The position numbers and the translations under genes are program-made. DNA of 64,000 bases from JBCDJI01 sp964351865. Lineage in GTDB: Bacteria; Verrucomicrobiota; Verrucomicrobiia; Methylacidiphilales; JBCBYL01. Shown here piece by piece: positions 47,831-56,564 of the stretch. The notes beneath the pieces were generated by a model, which made no database searches, had not been told where the DNA came from, and saw nothing but the letters and a program-made list of their open reading frames with translations. How positions within the stretch are numbered: position 1 is the stretch's first letter; every line of letters begins with the position of its first letter. The stretch lies in NCBI GenBank assembly GCA_964351865.1, contig CAYGPJ010000007.1:1-64000 (forward strand), given 5' to 3'.

Positions 47831-49390
47831 ATGAAATCATTATTCAATCAATTTCCTGCGTTTTCTAAATGGGAGGTGCTCTGGTGGGGCATGATCAGCT
47901 GCCACCTGTTGGTGGTTTGGGTGTTACCACATTTTTTTACACAGGATGGATCGGCTCACCTCTATACCGCGTCGGTATTTCTGCAACTACTGGGTTCGGA
48001 TGCCCCCTTGGTGCGGGAGGTGTACCAGTTCAATCACTGGTATGTGCCGACCTGGGCGGGAGGTGCGTTTTTTGCCCTGCTGGTGAAGATCTTCGGCTTC
48101 ATTGCCGCCGAGAAGCTATTGGTATCCATCATCATGGTATTCATGGCGGTTGGATTTAAGCGACTACTGAATGCTTGGCGCATCAGTCACGTGGTGGCAC
48201 CGTTTCTGATCCTGCCCTTTCTGTTTAATCACATCCTGATGCTGGGATTGTACTACTTTTTACTTTCCTTAGGGCTGTCGCTGCTCCTGTTTGCGTGGGG
48301 ATATGAGCAATTGCAAAAGCTGGATTACAAAAAATCGGGCTTACTAGCCGTCGCCTTTTTGCTCACCTTTTATGTGCATCCGATACCTCCGACGCTGGCG
48401 GGAATGGGCTTAGTTTTATTTACTCTCTGTGGTGGCAGCTACAAGTCTAAGTCGGAGACCGTGGTCAGTATCAAGAGATTGTTGTGGCTGGGTGCGGCGG
48501 CCTTGCCGTCAGCATGGGTTGGTTTGAATTATGTATTGAGATCGACCTATGAGGGAGCGATCGCCAGTGGCAGGGGGCTCGTTCCCGTGTTGGAGGAAAT
48601 TGTAAGTGTCAGTGTGCTGGTATCCTTCCAAACGAGTCCGCATTGGTGGAATGTTCTGTTTGCTGCGGTGCTGCTGGTGGTGACGCTCCGTGTTTTACTG
48701 GTGCTATTCAAAAAACGAAATTTTGTGGTCATGGATCTCATGTTGTTGGTAACGGTGGCACTGATTGCGGTAATGGCGGTTATTCCCGAAGGAGTCACGG
48801 GCGGCTCTTTGATGTCCATTCGCTTGAATCTTATTTTCTGGATGGTCTGGGCGGTGTGGATCGCAAGCCGCTTAGGCACGCCTGAAATTCAATGGCTGCG
48901 GCACAGTATCTTAATCGTGTTATGCCTTGCGCCTCTCCTGCAGGTGCGAGAGGTTTATGTGAATCAAAAAGCAGTGCAGCCCTTTTTGCGGCAACTGGAG
49001 CAAGCCGTCGAAGCGATTCCGGAGCATAGTCGCGTCTGGCCGGTGGTGATGAATCCCCAAGGGGAGTGGGGGGATCAAGAGATGTGGGCCCCCAGAAATC
49101 GTTGGCTGACACATTGTGGACTTAGGTTTCTGGCAGTGAAACAGGACGTGGCTGCCATGATTGCCTATCAGGGAGAGGTGGGCCATTTCATGACATGCTT
49201 CAGAGATTCTGAAGGACCACGCTATTTTCGGGAAGATTATGATATGCATCCTGCGGACTTTATCCGCTCAAACCCTTTGCAGGGGTGGTGGTTACTGGTG
49301 GGGGTAGATCAGAATCAGCCCGAAACCGAGCCTCCACTGGTTAGTCGCCACAGATCGATATTCGGAAATATCGATCTATTCAAGCAGTAG
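47831..49390 (+). CDS. GT-C-like polytopic membrane protein
   Basis: 519 residues with about twelve hydrophobic segments. The first loop carries FFTQDGSAHLYTASV, where the Asp-Gly-x-x-His pattern resembles GT-C acidic motifs, and a later loop has RHYxVPTW-like aromatic residues. The C-terminal ~130 residues are soluble with several Trp and Arg residues. It is not closely similar by eye to the preceding gene. A glycan-related function is suggested by the neighbours only. Confidence 0.6.
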   Translation: MKSLFNQFPAFSKWEVLWWGMISCHLLVVWVLPHFFTQDGSAHLYTASVFLQLLGSDAPLVREVYQFNHWYVPTWAGGAFFALLVKIFGFIAAEKLLVSIIMVFMAVGFKRLLNAWRISHVVAPFLILPFLFNHILMLGLYYFLLSLGLSLLLFAWGYEQLQKLDYKKSGLLAVAFLLTFYVHPIPPTLAGMGLVLFTLCGGSYKSKSETVVSIKRLLWLGAAALPSAWVGLNYVLRSTYEGAIASGRGLVPVLEEIVSVSVLVSFQTSPHWWNVLFAAVLLVVTLRVLLVLFKKRNFVVMDLMLLVTVALIAVMAVIPEGVTGGSLMSIRLNLIFWMVWAVWIASRLGTPEIQWLRHSILIVLCLAPLLQVREVYVNQKAVQPFLRQLEQAVEAIPEHSRVWPVVMNPQGEWGDQEMWAPRNRWLTHCGLRFLAVKQDVAAMIAYQGEVGHFMTCFRDSEGPRYFREDYDMHPADFIRSNPLQGWWLLVGVDQNQPETEPPLVSRHRSIFGNIDLFKQ

Positions 49391-49449
49391 TGGCAGCCGC
49401 GACATAAAAAAACGGGCTGTACGCAAATTTTCTTTCGATTGCCATATAA

Positions 49450-49467
49450 CTGTAACAATCCAAGTAC
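49450..49467 (+). promoter_or_regulatory. Candidate Pho box before the porin gene
   Basis: CTGTAAC-AATC-CAAGTAC fits the two 7-bp half-sites with a 4-bp spacer of the PhoB box (CTGTCAT-N4-CTGTCAT) in the first half and partly in the second. It lies about 100 nt before the porin start. Weak alone, but the following genes are the pst operon. Confidence 0.35.
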
Positions 49468-49564
49468 ACTTTGTTGGCATCAAACAGGCCTGAGGCGTGG
49501 GAAAGTTCTGCTCTGAAGGAGGTTTGTAAAAACAAACAAATATAAATCTAGGAGAAAATATAAT

Positions 49565-50863
49565 ATGAAAACAATGCGATGGGGCTTAGCCCTGATAGCA
49601 GTCGGTGCGATGAGCATCGGATCCACGCACGCAAGTGATGGTGGACCGTTGGTTGATGCACTGGTGAAGAAAGGTGTGCTTTCTGCCCAGGAGGGTGAAG
49701 AAGTACGCATGGAAATGCAGGAAGCTTACATGGGAACCGGCGGCGGAATGCTGAACTGGGGAAGCAGCGCGGTTAAAGGCGTAAAACTCTACGGCGATGT
49801 TCGTATGCGTTATCAGTGGGAAGATACCTACAATGATGATGGCAACACGGGACGGGATCGTATGCGTATTCGCTACCGGGCTCGTCTGGGTGCTGATTAT
49901 CAGTTCTCGGATAACTTCCGTGCAGGAGTTCGTGCTTCTACCAACATTGGTGAAAACTCTACCAACGTCACACTCGCTGGCTTCGGCGCAGGCGGTCAGT
50001 CCAACAATGACAGTCTGACTCTTGACCTGTGGTACCTGACTTATGAAAATGATGACATTTTCGAAAGCGGGATGGTTGATTCAGTAGAATTCACCATGGG
50101 TAAATTCAAGCAGCCCTTCATGATCGATAAGGCATTCTGGGACGGCGACGTCAATCCGGAAGGTTTTTATCAGAGTGTAGGATGGAACGATATCTTCACT
50201 GATGGTCTTGATGTGAAGTTCAGTGCAGGACAATTGGTTCTGAACGGAACTGAGCGTGATCGTTCAGGAACCACCGGAAACAATGCCAACAGTATTGATT
50301 TCCTGTTTGTTCAGGAAGTGATGTTGTCTTATGGCGGCTTCACAGTTGCACCGCAGTTCTGGATTTCTACCGAAAACGGTGGTGGAAATACCAATCAAGC
50401 TGCCTTTGATACCGGAACAGCTAACTTCAACGGGTTCGCAGCATTCATGTTGCCTGCTGAGTATAAGTTTAAAGCATTCGGACAAAGTCATGGGTTAAAA
50501 GCTACTTATGGAGTGAACGTTGCTGAAAGTGAAGCCAACCAACTCTTCCAAGTGGGTTACAAACTCAATTCAGCTAAGAAGAAAGGCCAATGGGAATTGG
50601 GTGTTGATTACCGTTATCTCGAAGCTCAGGCATGGGATGACAATATCGTTGATTCTGACTTCTATTCGGTAAATGGTAATGTAGGCGCACATGGTGTTAA
50701 AGTTGGTGGTAAATATGCAGTGACCGATAACATCATCTTCGGTGCTACTTACTATCACTCTACTGAAATAAGCAACCAGTCTGGTGCTCTGGCGGGTGCC
50801 GCCGGGACCAACACTGGAACGAGCGAGCAGCTCGTCCAAGTGGACGTCAACTGGAAGTTCTAA
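49565..50863 (+). CDS. Putative porin (Porin_5-like), probably phosphate-regulated
   Basis: A 432-residue protein with a signal peptide (1-23, ending THAS), then a short helical segment (DALVKKGVLSAQEGEEVRMEM) typical of this porin family, and a long series of amphipathic beta strands with aromatic turns from ~residue 70 to the C-terminal Phe (VDVNWKF). The terminal aromatic residue is the usual signal for outer-membrane barrel assembly. A good AGGAG ribosome-binding site precedes the ATG. Its place directly upstream of pstS, with its own terminator and candidate Pho box, suggests it admits phosphate across the outer membrane under starvation (inference). Confidence 0.85.
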   Translation: MKTMRWGLALIAVGAMSIGSTHASDGGPLVDALVKKGVLSAQEGEEVRMEMQEAYMGTGGGMLNWGSSAVKGVKLYGDVRMRYQWEDTYNDDGNTGRDRMRIRYRARLGADYQFSDNFRAGVRASTNIGENSTNVTLAGFGAGGQSNNDSLTLDLWYLTYENDDIFESGMVDSVEFTMGKFKQPFMIDKAFWDGDVNPEGFYQSVGWNDIFTDGLDVKFSAGQLVLNGTERDRSGTTGNNANSIDFLFVQEVMLSYGGFTVAPQFWISTENGGGNTNQAAFDTGTANFNGFAAFMLPAEYKFKAFGQSHGLKATYGVNVAESEANQLFQVGYKLNSAKKKGQWELGVDYRYLEAQAWDDNIVDSDFYSVNGNVGAHGVKVGGKYAVTDNIIFGATYYHSTEISNQSGALAGAAGTNTGTSEQLVQVDVNWKF

Positions 50864-50877
50864 GTTGATTTAAAATC

Positions 50878-50912
50878 GCCGGGCCGCCTCCAAAGGGCGG
50901 CCCGCTTTTTTT
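50878..50912 (+). terminator. Rho-independent terminator after the porin
   Basis: GGGCCGCC (50881-50888), loop TCCAAA, GGGCGGCCC (50895-50903) followed by GCTTTTTTT. It separates porin and pstS transcription. Confidence 0.93.
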
Positions 50913-50955
50913 ACCGGAAAAACCAGTAAAAATGAATTTCCCGAACGTGACCTCA

Positions 50956-50973
50956 GTGTCACACAACCGTTAC
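50956..50973 (+). promoter_or_regulatory. Candidate Pho box before pstS
   Basis: GTGTCAC-ACAA-CCGTTAC matches the layout of two 7-bp half-sites separated by 4 bp. It is 75 nt before the pstS start, a normal distance for PhoB activation. Confidence 0.5.
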
Positions 50974-51047
50974 AAGTCATCGTTAAAAACGATCTCATCG
51001 ACTCTTTGATGGGGTCTATCAAGACAAAGAAAAACACTAGGAGAATT

Positions 51048-51857
51048 ATGAAAAAAGGTATTATCGCTGTATTAGTCGCTGTTCTGGCCGTAGGTTCAGT
51101 TCAGGCAGAGAAACTCGTTATTAAAGGTTCTGATACTCTGGGAGCTAAGTTGGTTCCTCAGATTGCAGAAGCATTCAAAGCACAAAACCCAGGCACGACC
51201 TTCGAAATCGCTGCGGAAGGTTCCTCTACTGGAATCGCTGCCGTGATCGATGGAACCGCTGACATCGGAATGTCCAGCCGTCGTGCAAAATCCAAAGAAG
51301 TCACCGCGGCGCTGTCCAAAGGTGTTAAAATGAAGCCAACCATCGCGGCCCTCGACGGTATCGGTGTGATTGTAAACAAAAACAACCCTGTCGGCGCGCT
51401 GAGCCTCAAGCAGATCGAATCGATCTTCACTGGTGATGTGACCGATTGGAGCGAATTAGGTGGAAAAGCAGGAAAAATTTCTGTTTACACCCGTAACACC
51501 GCTTCCGGAACATATGCTGACTTCAAAGATCTGGCCATGAGCAAGCGCGACTACGGTTCCGCCACTCAGAAAATGGCTGGAAATGAGCAAATTGCTTCTG
51601 AAGTGGGCAAAAACCCAAATGGTATCGGTTACGTCGGTTTGGCTTACATCAACGCTTCCGGTATCAAAACCGTTGCCGTTGATGGAGCACAGCCTACCGA
51701 AGCCTCGGTGAAAGCTATGAAATACCCGATTGCTCGTCCTACCTTCTACTACACCAATGGTGATCCTCAGGGAATCACTAAGAAGTTTATGGACTTTGCT
51801 ACCGGCCCGGAAGGTGCAAAAATCGTCCGTCAGGTCGGTTTTGTTCCAGCTAAATAA
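51048..51857 (+). CDS. pstS: Phosphate-binding periplasmic protein PstS
   Basis: From the ATG at 51048 (AGGAG 7 nt upstream) the protein is 269 residues with a signal peptide (1-20, ending VQA). KGSDTLGAKL, AEGSSTGIAAVIDGTADIGM, NTASGTYADF and GIGYVGLAYI are the phosphate-binding and hinge motifs of PstS. It delivers phosphate to PstCA in the inner membrane. An in-frame TTG at 51006 would add residues that spoil the signal peptide. A hairpin after the stop may favour pstS mRNA over the rest of the operon. Confidence 0.93.
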   Translation: MKKGIIAVLVAVLAVGSVQAEKLVIKGSDTLGAKLVPQIAEAFKAQNPGTTFEIAAEGSSTGIAAVIDGTADIGMSSRRAKSKEVTAALSKGVKMKPTIAALDGIGVIVNKNNPVGALSLKQIESIFTGDVTDWSELGGKAGKISVYTRNTASGTYADFKDLAMSKRDYGSATQKMAGNEQIASEVGKNPNGIGYVGLAYINASGIKTVAVDGAQPTEASVKAMKYPIARPTFYYTNGDPQGITKKFMDFATGPEGAKIVRQVGFVPAK

Positions 51858-51877
51858 TTAGCGGAAGAAACTCTTGG

Positions 51878-51905
51878 GCAGCCGTCATTGAAAAATGGCG
51901 GCTGC
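51878..51905 (+). promoter_or_regulatory. Intercistronic hairpin between pstS and pstC
   Basis: GCAGCCGTCATT (51878-51889) pairs with AATGGCGGCTGC (51894-51905) with one G-U pair, and there is no T-run. Such hairpins commonly protect or partially terminate the upstream message and raise PstS above the membrane components. Confidence 0.7.
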
Positions 51906-51965
51906 TTAAAGATTCTCCTGAGGGGAAGCCCTTCGTTTCAGGTGAATTTTTAATAAGAGAAAATT

Positions 51966-53588
51966 ATGATTTCCAGCAGTGAAGTAAAAAATAAAGCCAA
52001 GCAACTCAAGATTGGGGACGCGCTGTCCACCAAGAAGCGTGGACGTTTTTTGGGGCTGACCAGCGACGAATACATTAAGTATTTTTTCTCTGGTAATGCA
52101 ATGGTCGCTATCATGGTGCTGGTGCTGATCATGCTCTTCCTGTTTAAGGAAGGAGCCGGATTCATGCCGATGTATCGCGACTCGCTGGAGCTCTACCGTA
52201 AAGCCGGCTTGGAGTATGCGGACATCCTGCGCAACCAGACGGAACGCCACCGTGGGTTCAGTCAGAAATTTAATCTGTTGCAGAACACCATGAGCGCCCA
52301 CTACCAGTCTCAAGGCCTTTCTAAGGAGGATGCCAGAGCCAAAACGTCTGAAGTGGAAATCCTGAAAACAGGTTTCGGCTCAATGATTGAGCCACACAAT
52401 GCACTGATCACGCCGTTGCAGGATCAGGTGATAGAACTCCGGAATAAGGTGATTAACAACCGAAACCTCGAAGAAGCGATTAAGCTCTTTCGTGCCCAAG
52501 GCGATGAAGAGACCGTAAAGGCTGCACAGGAGGGTATCGAAGAAGTGGATTACCCGGCTATCTACCGCTTAACCGAGGCAACCACCCCCCAATACATCGC
52601 ATTGAATGAGGCGTTAGCCAAAAAGATCGATATTTTCCTGACGGCAGAAGTCGAAATGCCGACCGAAAAGGCGGAAGCGGAGTTTAAAGCATTGCAGCAG
52701 GAAATTGTCGAATATCAGCAGGATTTACCCTTATATGGTAAAATGGCACAGGAGTGGGATCCTGAAGTCAAAGTTCCTTTTTACAGGGGCTTTACCGCGT
52801 TTATTACCGGTAAAGAATGGCTGACCAACAGCTTCTGGCAGGATTTCTACGGTATTATTCCATTGCTGGTGGGTTCATTGATGATTTCTTCGCTGGCACT
52901 GGCCATCGCCGTTCCGCTATCTGTCGCCGCAGCGATCTATGTGAACCAGTTGGCTTCACCGATGGAGCTGAAAATCATTAAGCCCTATATCGAATTTATC
53001 GAAGCACTGCCTTCGATCGTACTAGGATTTTTTGGAATTATCGTTTTCGGGAGTGTGCTCAGAGAAGTATCGCAGTATGAGTGGTTGTCCTGGTTTCCCG
53101 GTTTCCCGATGAGCGAGCGTCTGACGATTGCCACCGCGGGGGTGCTGTTGGCCTTGATGGCAGTGCCCACCATCTTTACCCTGGTAGAAGATTCATTGAA
53201 CAACGTGCCACGTCACTATGTGGAAGCCTCCTACGCCTTAGGTGCCAATAAAATGCAGACCATCTTCAAGATCATGGTGCCAGCCGCACTATCCGGTATT
53301 GTGGCTGCGGTGCTGCTGGGACTAGGCCGTGTGATCGGAGAAACGATGGTGGTGTTGTTATGTGCGGGTGGGATGATTGCGATTCCCGATTTCACGCAGG
53401 GGATCGGTGCCTGGTTCCAGCCGGCTCACACGATGACCGGTATTATTGCGCAGGAATTAGGTGAGGTGGAATTAGGATCGATTCACTACCGGGCCTTGTT
53501 CATGGTGGGCTTAGTGCTCTTCTTTATCTCACTGTTATTAAATTTCTGCTCGCAATTCGTGATTAAGAAATTCCGGATCAGTGAATAG
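51966..53588 (+). CDS. pstC: Phosphate ABC transporter permease PstC with large periplasmic insert
   Basis: 540 residues, against about 310-330 for typical PstC. The first membrane segment is at ~43-63. It is followed by a ~210-residue, mainly helical, charged domain (about 70-280) before the five-helix permease core (~285-530). The core has the ABC permease loop EASYALGANKMQTIFKIMVP and GRVIGETM. The insert should be periplasmic and could contact PstS or the envelope. pstC is followed by pstA after 26 nt. It forms the channel with PstA, powered by PstB. Confidence 0.92.
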   Translation: MISSSEVKNKAKQLKIGDALSTKKRGRFLGLTSDEYIKYFFSGNAMVAIMVLVLIMLFLFKEGAGFMPMYRDSLELYRKAGLEYADILRNQTERHRGFSQKFNLLQNTMSAHYQSQGLSKEDARAKTSEVEILKTGFGSMIEPHNALITPLQDQVIELRNKVINNRNLEEAIKLFRAQGDEETVKAAQEGIEEVDYPAIYRLTEATTPQYIALNEALAKKIDIFLTAEVEMPTEKAEAEFKALQQEIVEYQQDLPLYGKMAQEWDPEVKVPFYRGFTAFITGKEWLTNSFWQDFYGIIPLLVGSLMISSLALAIAVPLSVAAAIYVNQLASPMELKIIKPYIEFIEALPSIVLGFFGIIVFGSVLREVSQYEWLSWFPGFPMSERLTIATAGVLLALMAVPTIFTLVEDSLNNVPRHYVEASYALGANKMQTIFKIMVPAALSGIVAAVLLGLGRVIGETMVVLLCAGGMIAIPDFTQGIGAWFQPAHTMTGIIAQELGEVELGSIHYRALFMVGLVLFFISLLLNFCSQFVIKKFRISE

Positions 53589-53614
53589 GTGAAACACACA
53601 ATTTAGTAAATCGT

Positions 53615-54787
53615 ATGGCTACTCAACATAATCCCTTTAAGAAAAAACAAAGCACGGCTGGAAACTTGCAGACCGCGCTATCATGGATCTTCCGGTTGGC
53701 CACCTATTTTATACTTATCTGCGCGGCGGCTATTTTCATCGATATCGGCTATCACGGAGGTAAGGAACTGATCAAATCCAGCTTTCCGTTCATTAATATT
53801 GAATTTCTGACTGAAGCTCCGGAAACACTGCATATTTTCGATTATCAAGGGGAAACCTACGAAATCGGTTCGGCTGAGTATATGGAGTTCAAAGCAGACA
53901 AGGACCCGGCGGAAATTACTAACGAAAAAAGCTATGTTTATTCCGCTGGCGGGATTTTCCCGGCGATTGTGGGAACCGTGCTCCTGGTGACGGGATCCAT
54001 CACCATTGCCCTCTTTTTTGGAGTCACCTCCGCAGTATATTTGAGTGAATACAGCCGGCGGGGTAATTTTATTCAAATGGTGCGTTTGGCCATTATCAAC
54101 CTGGCAGGGGTTCCTTCCATTGTCTTTGGGGTTTTCGGTTTTGCCTTCTTTGTGAATGCGGGGCCGGTATTTGCTAAAGCCGGGATTGAAACTGCCGAAG
54201 TCGCACTCGGATTGATGCCGCTTTTCCCGCTGGATGCGGACAAAAGTCTGCTGGCCATTCCTTTGTTTTTTAATGACACCTATTTCAGCTTCCAGGGATG
54301 GAATGTCTCGCTGCTAGCGGGTTGGTTTACGCTGGCCATTATGGTGTTACCGATCGTGATCACTGCTTCGGAGGAATCGCTCCGGGCGGTCCCGCAGGGC
54401 TTCAGAGAGGGGTCACTGGCACTCGGGGCTACCCAGTGGCAGACCATTCGCAGTAATGTGCTCCCATATGCGTTGCCGGGGATTCTGACCTCATCCGTAT
54501 TGGGGATTACGCGGGTGGCAGGTGAAACGGCGCCCATCATGTTTACCGCCGCTTACGTGGTGCGAGATGAACTGCCGTGGGAGGTCTCGAATATTATCGA
54601 TTTTGTCTTTCAGGGGGTGATGGCTCTCCCTTACCATATTTATGTGGTGGCGGCGAAAGTGCCGCAGAACGAATACACTGCAAGTGTACAATATGCGACT
54701 TGCTTTGTATTCATGGTCATCGTTTTTATGATTGCCCTGTTCTCCATTATATTGCGAATGAAGGTGCGGGAAAAGATTAAGTGGTAA
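53615..54787 (+). CDS. pstA: Phosphate ABC transporter permease PstA
   Basis: 390 residues, somewhat longer than the ~280-300 of E. coli PstA. The first membrane segment is at ~28-47; the next ~65 residues (HIFDYQGETYEIGSAEYMEF and neighbours) are a periplasmic insertion; the permease core follows from ~110, with the PstB-contacting loop EGSLALGATQWQTIRSNVLP and GITRVAGETAPIM. A second loop of ~50 residues (around 195-235) is also enlarged. It pairs with PstC. No clear Shine-Dalgarno is visible before the ATG. Confidence 0.93.
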   Translation: MATQHNPFKKKQSTAGNLQTALSWIFRLATYFILICAAAIFIDIGYHGGKELIKSSFPFINIEFLTEAPETLHIFDYQGETYEIGSAEYMEFKADKDPAEITNEKSYVYSAGGIFPAIVGTVLLVTGSITIALFFGVTSAVYLSEYSRRGNFIQMVRLAIINLAGVPSIVFGVFGFAFFVNAGPVFAKAGIETAEVALGLMPLFPLDADKSLLAIPLFFNDTYFSFQGWNVSLLAGWFTLAIMVLPIVITASEESLRAVPQGFREGSLALGATQWQTIRSNVLPYALPGILTSSVLGITRVAGETAPIMFTAAYVVRDELPWEVSNIIDFVFQGVMALPYHIYVVAAKVPQNEYTASVQYATCFVFMVIVFMIALFSIILRMKVREKIKW

Positions 54788-54798
54788 GGAGAATAAGA

Positions 54799-55671
54799 AT
54801 GAAAACCGAAACGAAACCAGTGAATGTCATGGAAAACCAAGAATCTAAATCTGTTGAGCCTGTTAATGACCAGAAGCAGGAAACTTTGAATGAAATTCAA
54901 GCCAGTGGGGCGGCTCGCACGCTGATCAATATCGATCATGTTGATTTTAAATATGGCGACAGTCAGGCATTGCATCAAATTGATCTTAATATTCCAGAAA
55001 AGGAAGTGACGGCATTTATCGGGCCATCAGGTTGTGGTAAGTCGACGCTGCTGCGCTGCCTGAACCGTATGAATGATCTGGTAGATGGGGCCCGCGTTAC
55101 CTCCGGGTGCATTAAAATCGACGGCGTGGATATTAACGGTCCCGACGTAGATACCATCGAACTACGCAAACGGGTCGGTATGGTTTTCCAGAAATCCAAT
55201 CCGTTTCCCAAGTCGATTTATGAAAATATCGTCTACGGACTTCGGATTCAGGGCGAAAGCAACAAGAACCGGCTGGATGAGATCGTAGAGAAAAGTTTAA
55301 AAGGGGCGGCCCTCTGGAGCGAAGTGAAGGATCGCCTTAATGCACCAGCCACGGGTTTGTCCGGTGGGCAGATGCAGCGGCTCTGTATTGCACGGGCGAT
55401 TGCGGTCGAGCCGGAAATCATCCTGATGGATGAGCCTTGTTCTGCGTTGGATCCGATTGCCACAGCCAAGGTGGAAGAACTGATCGCGGAATTAAAAAAT
55501 CAATACACCATCGTGATTGTCACCCACAACATGCAGCAGGCCGGACGGTGTTCCGATCACACGGCATTTTTCTATCTGGGCAAGCTGATCGAATTCAATC
55601 GCACTGAGAAAATCTTTACCAATCCTTCCAAGCAGCAGACGGAAGATTACATCACTGGACGTTTCGGTTAA
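54799..55671 (+). CDS. pstB: Phosphate ABC transporter ATP-binding protein PstB
   Basis: From the ATG at 54799 (AAGGAGAATAAG upstream) the protein is 290 residues. After a ~40-residue polar N-terminal extension comes the standard ATPase: Walker A GPSGCGKST (75-83), Q-loop VFQKSNPFP, signature LSGGQMQR, Walker B ILMDEPCSALD and the switch His in IVTHNMQQA. PstB energises phosphate import by PstCA. The extension is not present in most PstB proteins. Confidence 0.95.
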   Translation: MKTETKPVNVMENQESKSVEPVNDQKQETLNEIQASGAARTLINIDHVDFKYGDSQALHQIDLNIPEKEVTAFIGPSGCGKSTLLRCLNRMNDLVDGARVTSGCIKIDGVDINGPDVDTIELRKRVGMVFQKSNPFPKSIYENIVYGLRIQGESNKNRLDEIVEKSLKGAALWSEVKDRLNAPATGLSGGQMQRLCIARAIAVEPEIILMDEPCSALDPIATAKVEELIAELKNQYTIVIVTHNMQQAGRCSDHTAFFYLGKLIEFNRTEKIFTNPSKQQTEDYITGRFG

Positions 55672-55692
55672 TTTTCAACATAATTGCGCACT

Positions 55693-56385
55693 ATGACTAT
55701 GGATCAAGAACGGCAGGAGTTTCTACGAGGTGTCTTTACCGGCCCGCTATTGAAACTCAAGGACACCCTGTTAATGATGGCGAGTCTGACCGACCGCAAC
55801 ATGACGTTGGCAGTGACATCCTATACGGAACGCAGTGAAGAAAAAGCTGCTTTGGTGGAAGCGGAGGATGCGGTTATCGATAAGCTGGAAATTGAAGTCG
55901 ATGACATGGTCGTCACCTACGTCTCCACTCATGGCCCCATGGCCACCGCGTGTCGGGTGGCATTATCGGCATCAAAAATCTCTGAAGCGTTGGAAAATAT
56001 TGCTGATCAATCGGTCACGATTGCCCGTCGCTCGCGTCAACTTTCACGTTTGCCGGAAGTGGAAGCCGGAGCGGATATTCCTAAAATGGCTCAACTGACC
56101 CTGGCGATGATCCGCGACAGCATTACAGCTTTTGTGGAGGTAAATCCGGAAAAAGCCTTGGAGATCAAGCGCCGCGACAAAGAGGTGGATGATTTGAATA
56201 ATCTATACGAGCAGAAGCTCAATCAGATCATGCAGGAAAATCCCGAGCTGGTAGAACCGTGTACTCACACCATGTTGATCTGTCGCAGTCTGGAACGTTC
56301 GGCTGACTACGCTAAGAACATTGCAGAAGATGTGGTTTTCTTATACACCGCTCAGGATATCCGCCACGGCAATAATAAGATTTAG
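55693..56385 (+). CDS. phoU: Phosphate signalling regulator PhoU
   Basis: About 230 residues from the ATG at 55693; made of two PhoU three-helix repeats (~10-105 and ~115-220) with the metal-binding-type motifs DKLEIEVDDMV and KEVDDLNNLYEQ. PhoU links the Pst transporter to the PhoR sensor and represses the Pho regulon when phosphate is plentiful. It closes the operon porin-pstS-pstC-pstA-pstB-phoU. No phoB/phoR genes are in the window. Confidence 0.93.
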   Translation: MTMDQERQEFLRGVFTGPLLKLKDTLLMMASLTDRNMTLAVTSYTERSEEKAALVEAEDAVIDKLEIEVDDMVVTYVSTHGPMATACRVALSASKISEALENIADQSVTIARRSRQLSRLPEVEAGADIPKMAQLTLAMIRDSITAFVEVNPEKALEIKRRDKEVDDLNNLYEQKLNQIMQENPELVEPCTHTMLICRSLERSADYAKNIAEDVVFLYTAQDIRHGNNKI

Positions 56386-56396
56386 GGCGTTTGAAC

Positions 56397-56520
56397 GTAG
56401 GCCGAGAAAACCTAGCGCGGAAGCGCTGCTGTAAAATATTTCTAACTTGTTTAGTTTTAGCGCAGCTAAAAGATTGCATCTCGGCGGTTAAATAATGTCG
56501 AGATGCAATCTCGACCTACA
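56397..56520. repeat. Palindromic repeat copy 4, interrupted by a 63-nt insert
   Basis: GTAGGCCGAGA (56397-56407) should continue directly into TTGCATCTCGGCGG, but that part resumes at 56474 after 56408-56470. AGA occurs on both sides of the insert (56405-56407 and 56471-56473), like a short target duplication. The insert begins AAACCTAGCGCGGAAGCGCT and contains TAGCGC near both ends. The element finishes CGAGATGCAATCTCGACCTACA at 56520. Confidence 0.65.
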
Positions 56521-56522
56521 GT

Positions 56523-56564
56523 TTATTGAGTCAGTTGGCTTCAACTATCCAACTGACTCAATAA
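56523..56564. terminator. Perfect 16-bp hairpin at the 3' end of the YebC gene
   Basis: TTATTGAGTCAGTTGG (56523-56538) is the exact complement of CCAACTGACTCAATAA (56549-56564). The right arm is the last codons of the YebC gene and the left arm lies just past its stop. There is no T-run, so it may be a 3'-stabilising hairpin or weak bidirectional terminator between the convergent phoU and yebC genes. Confidence 0.6.
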
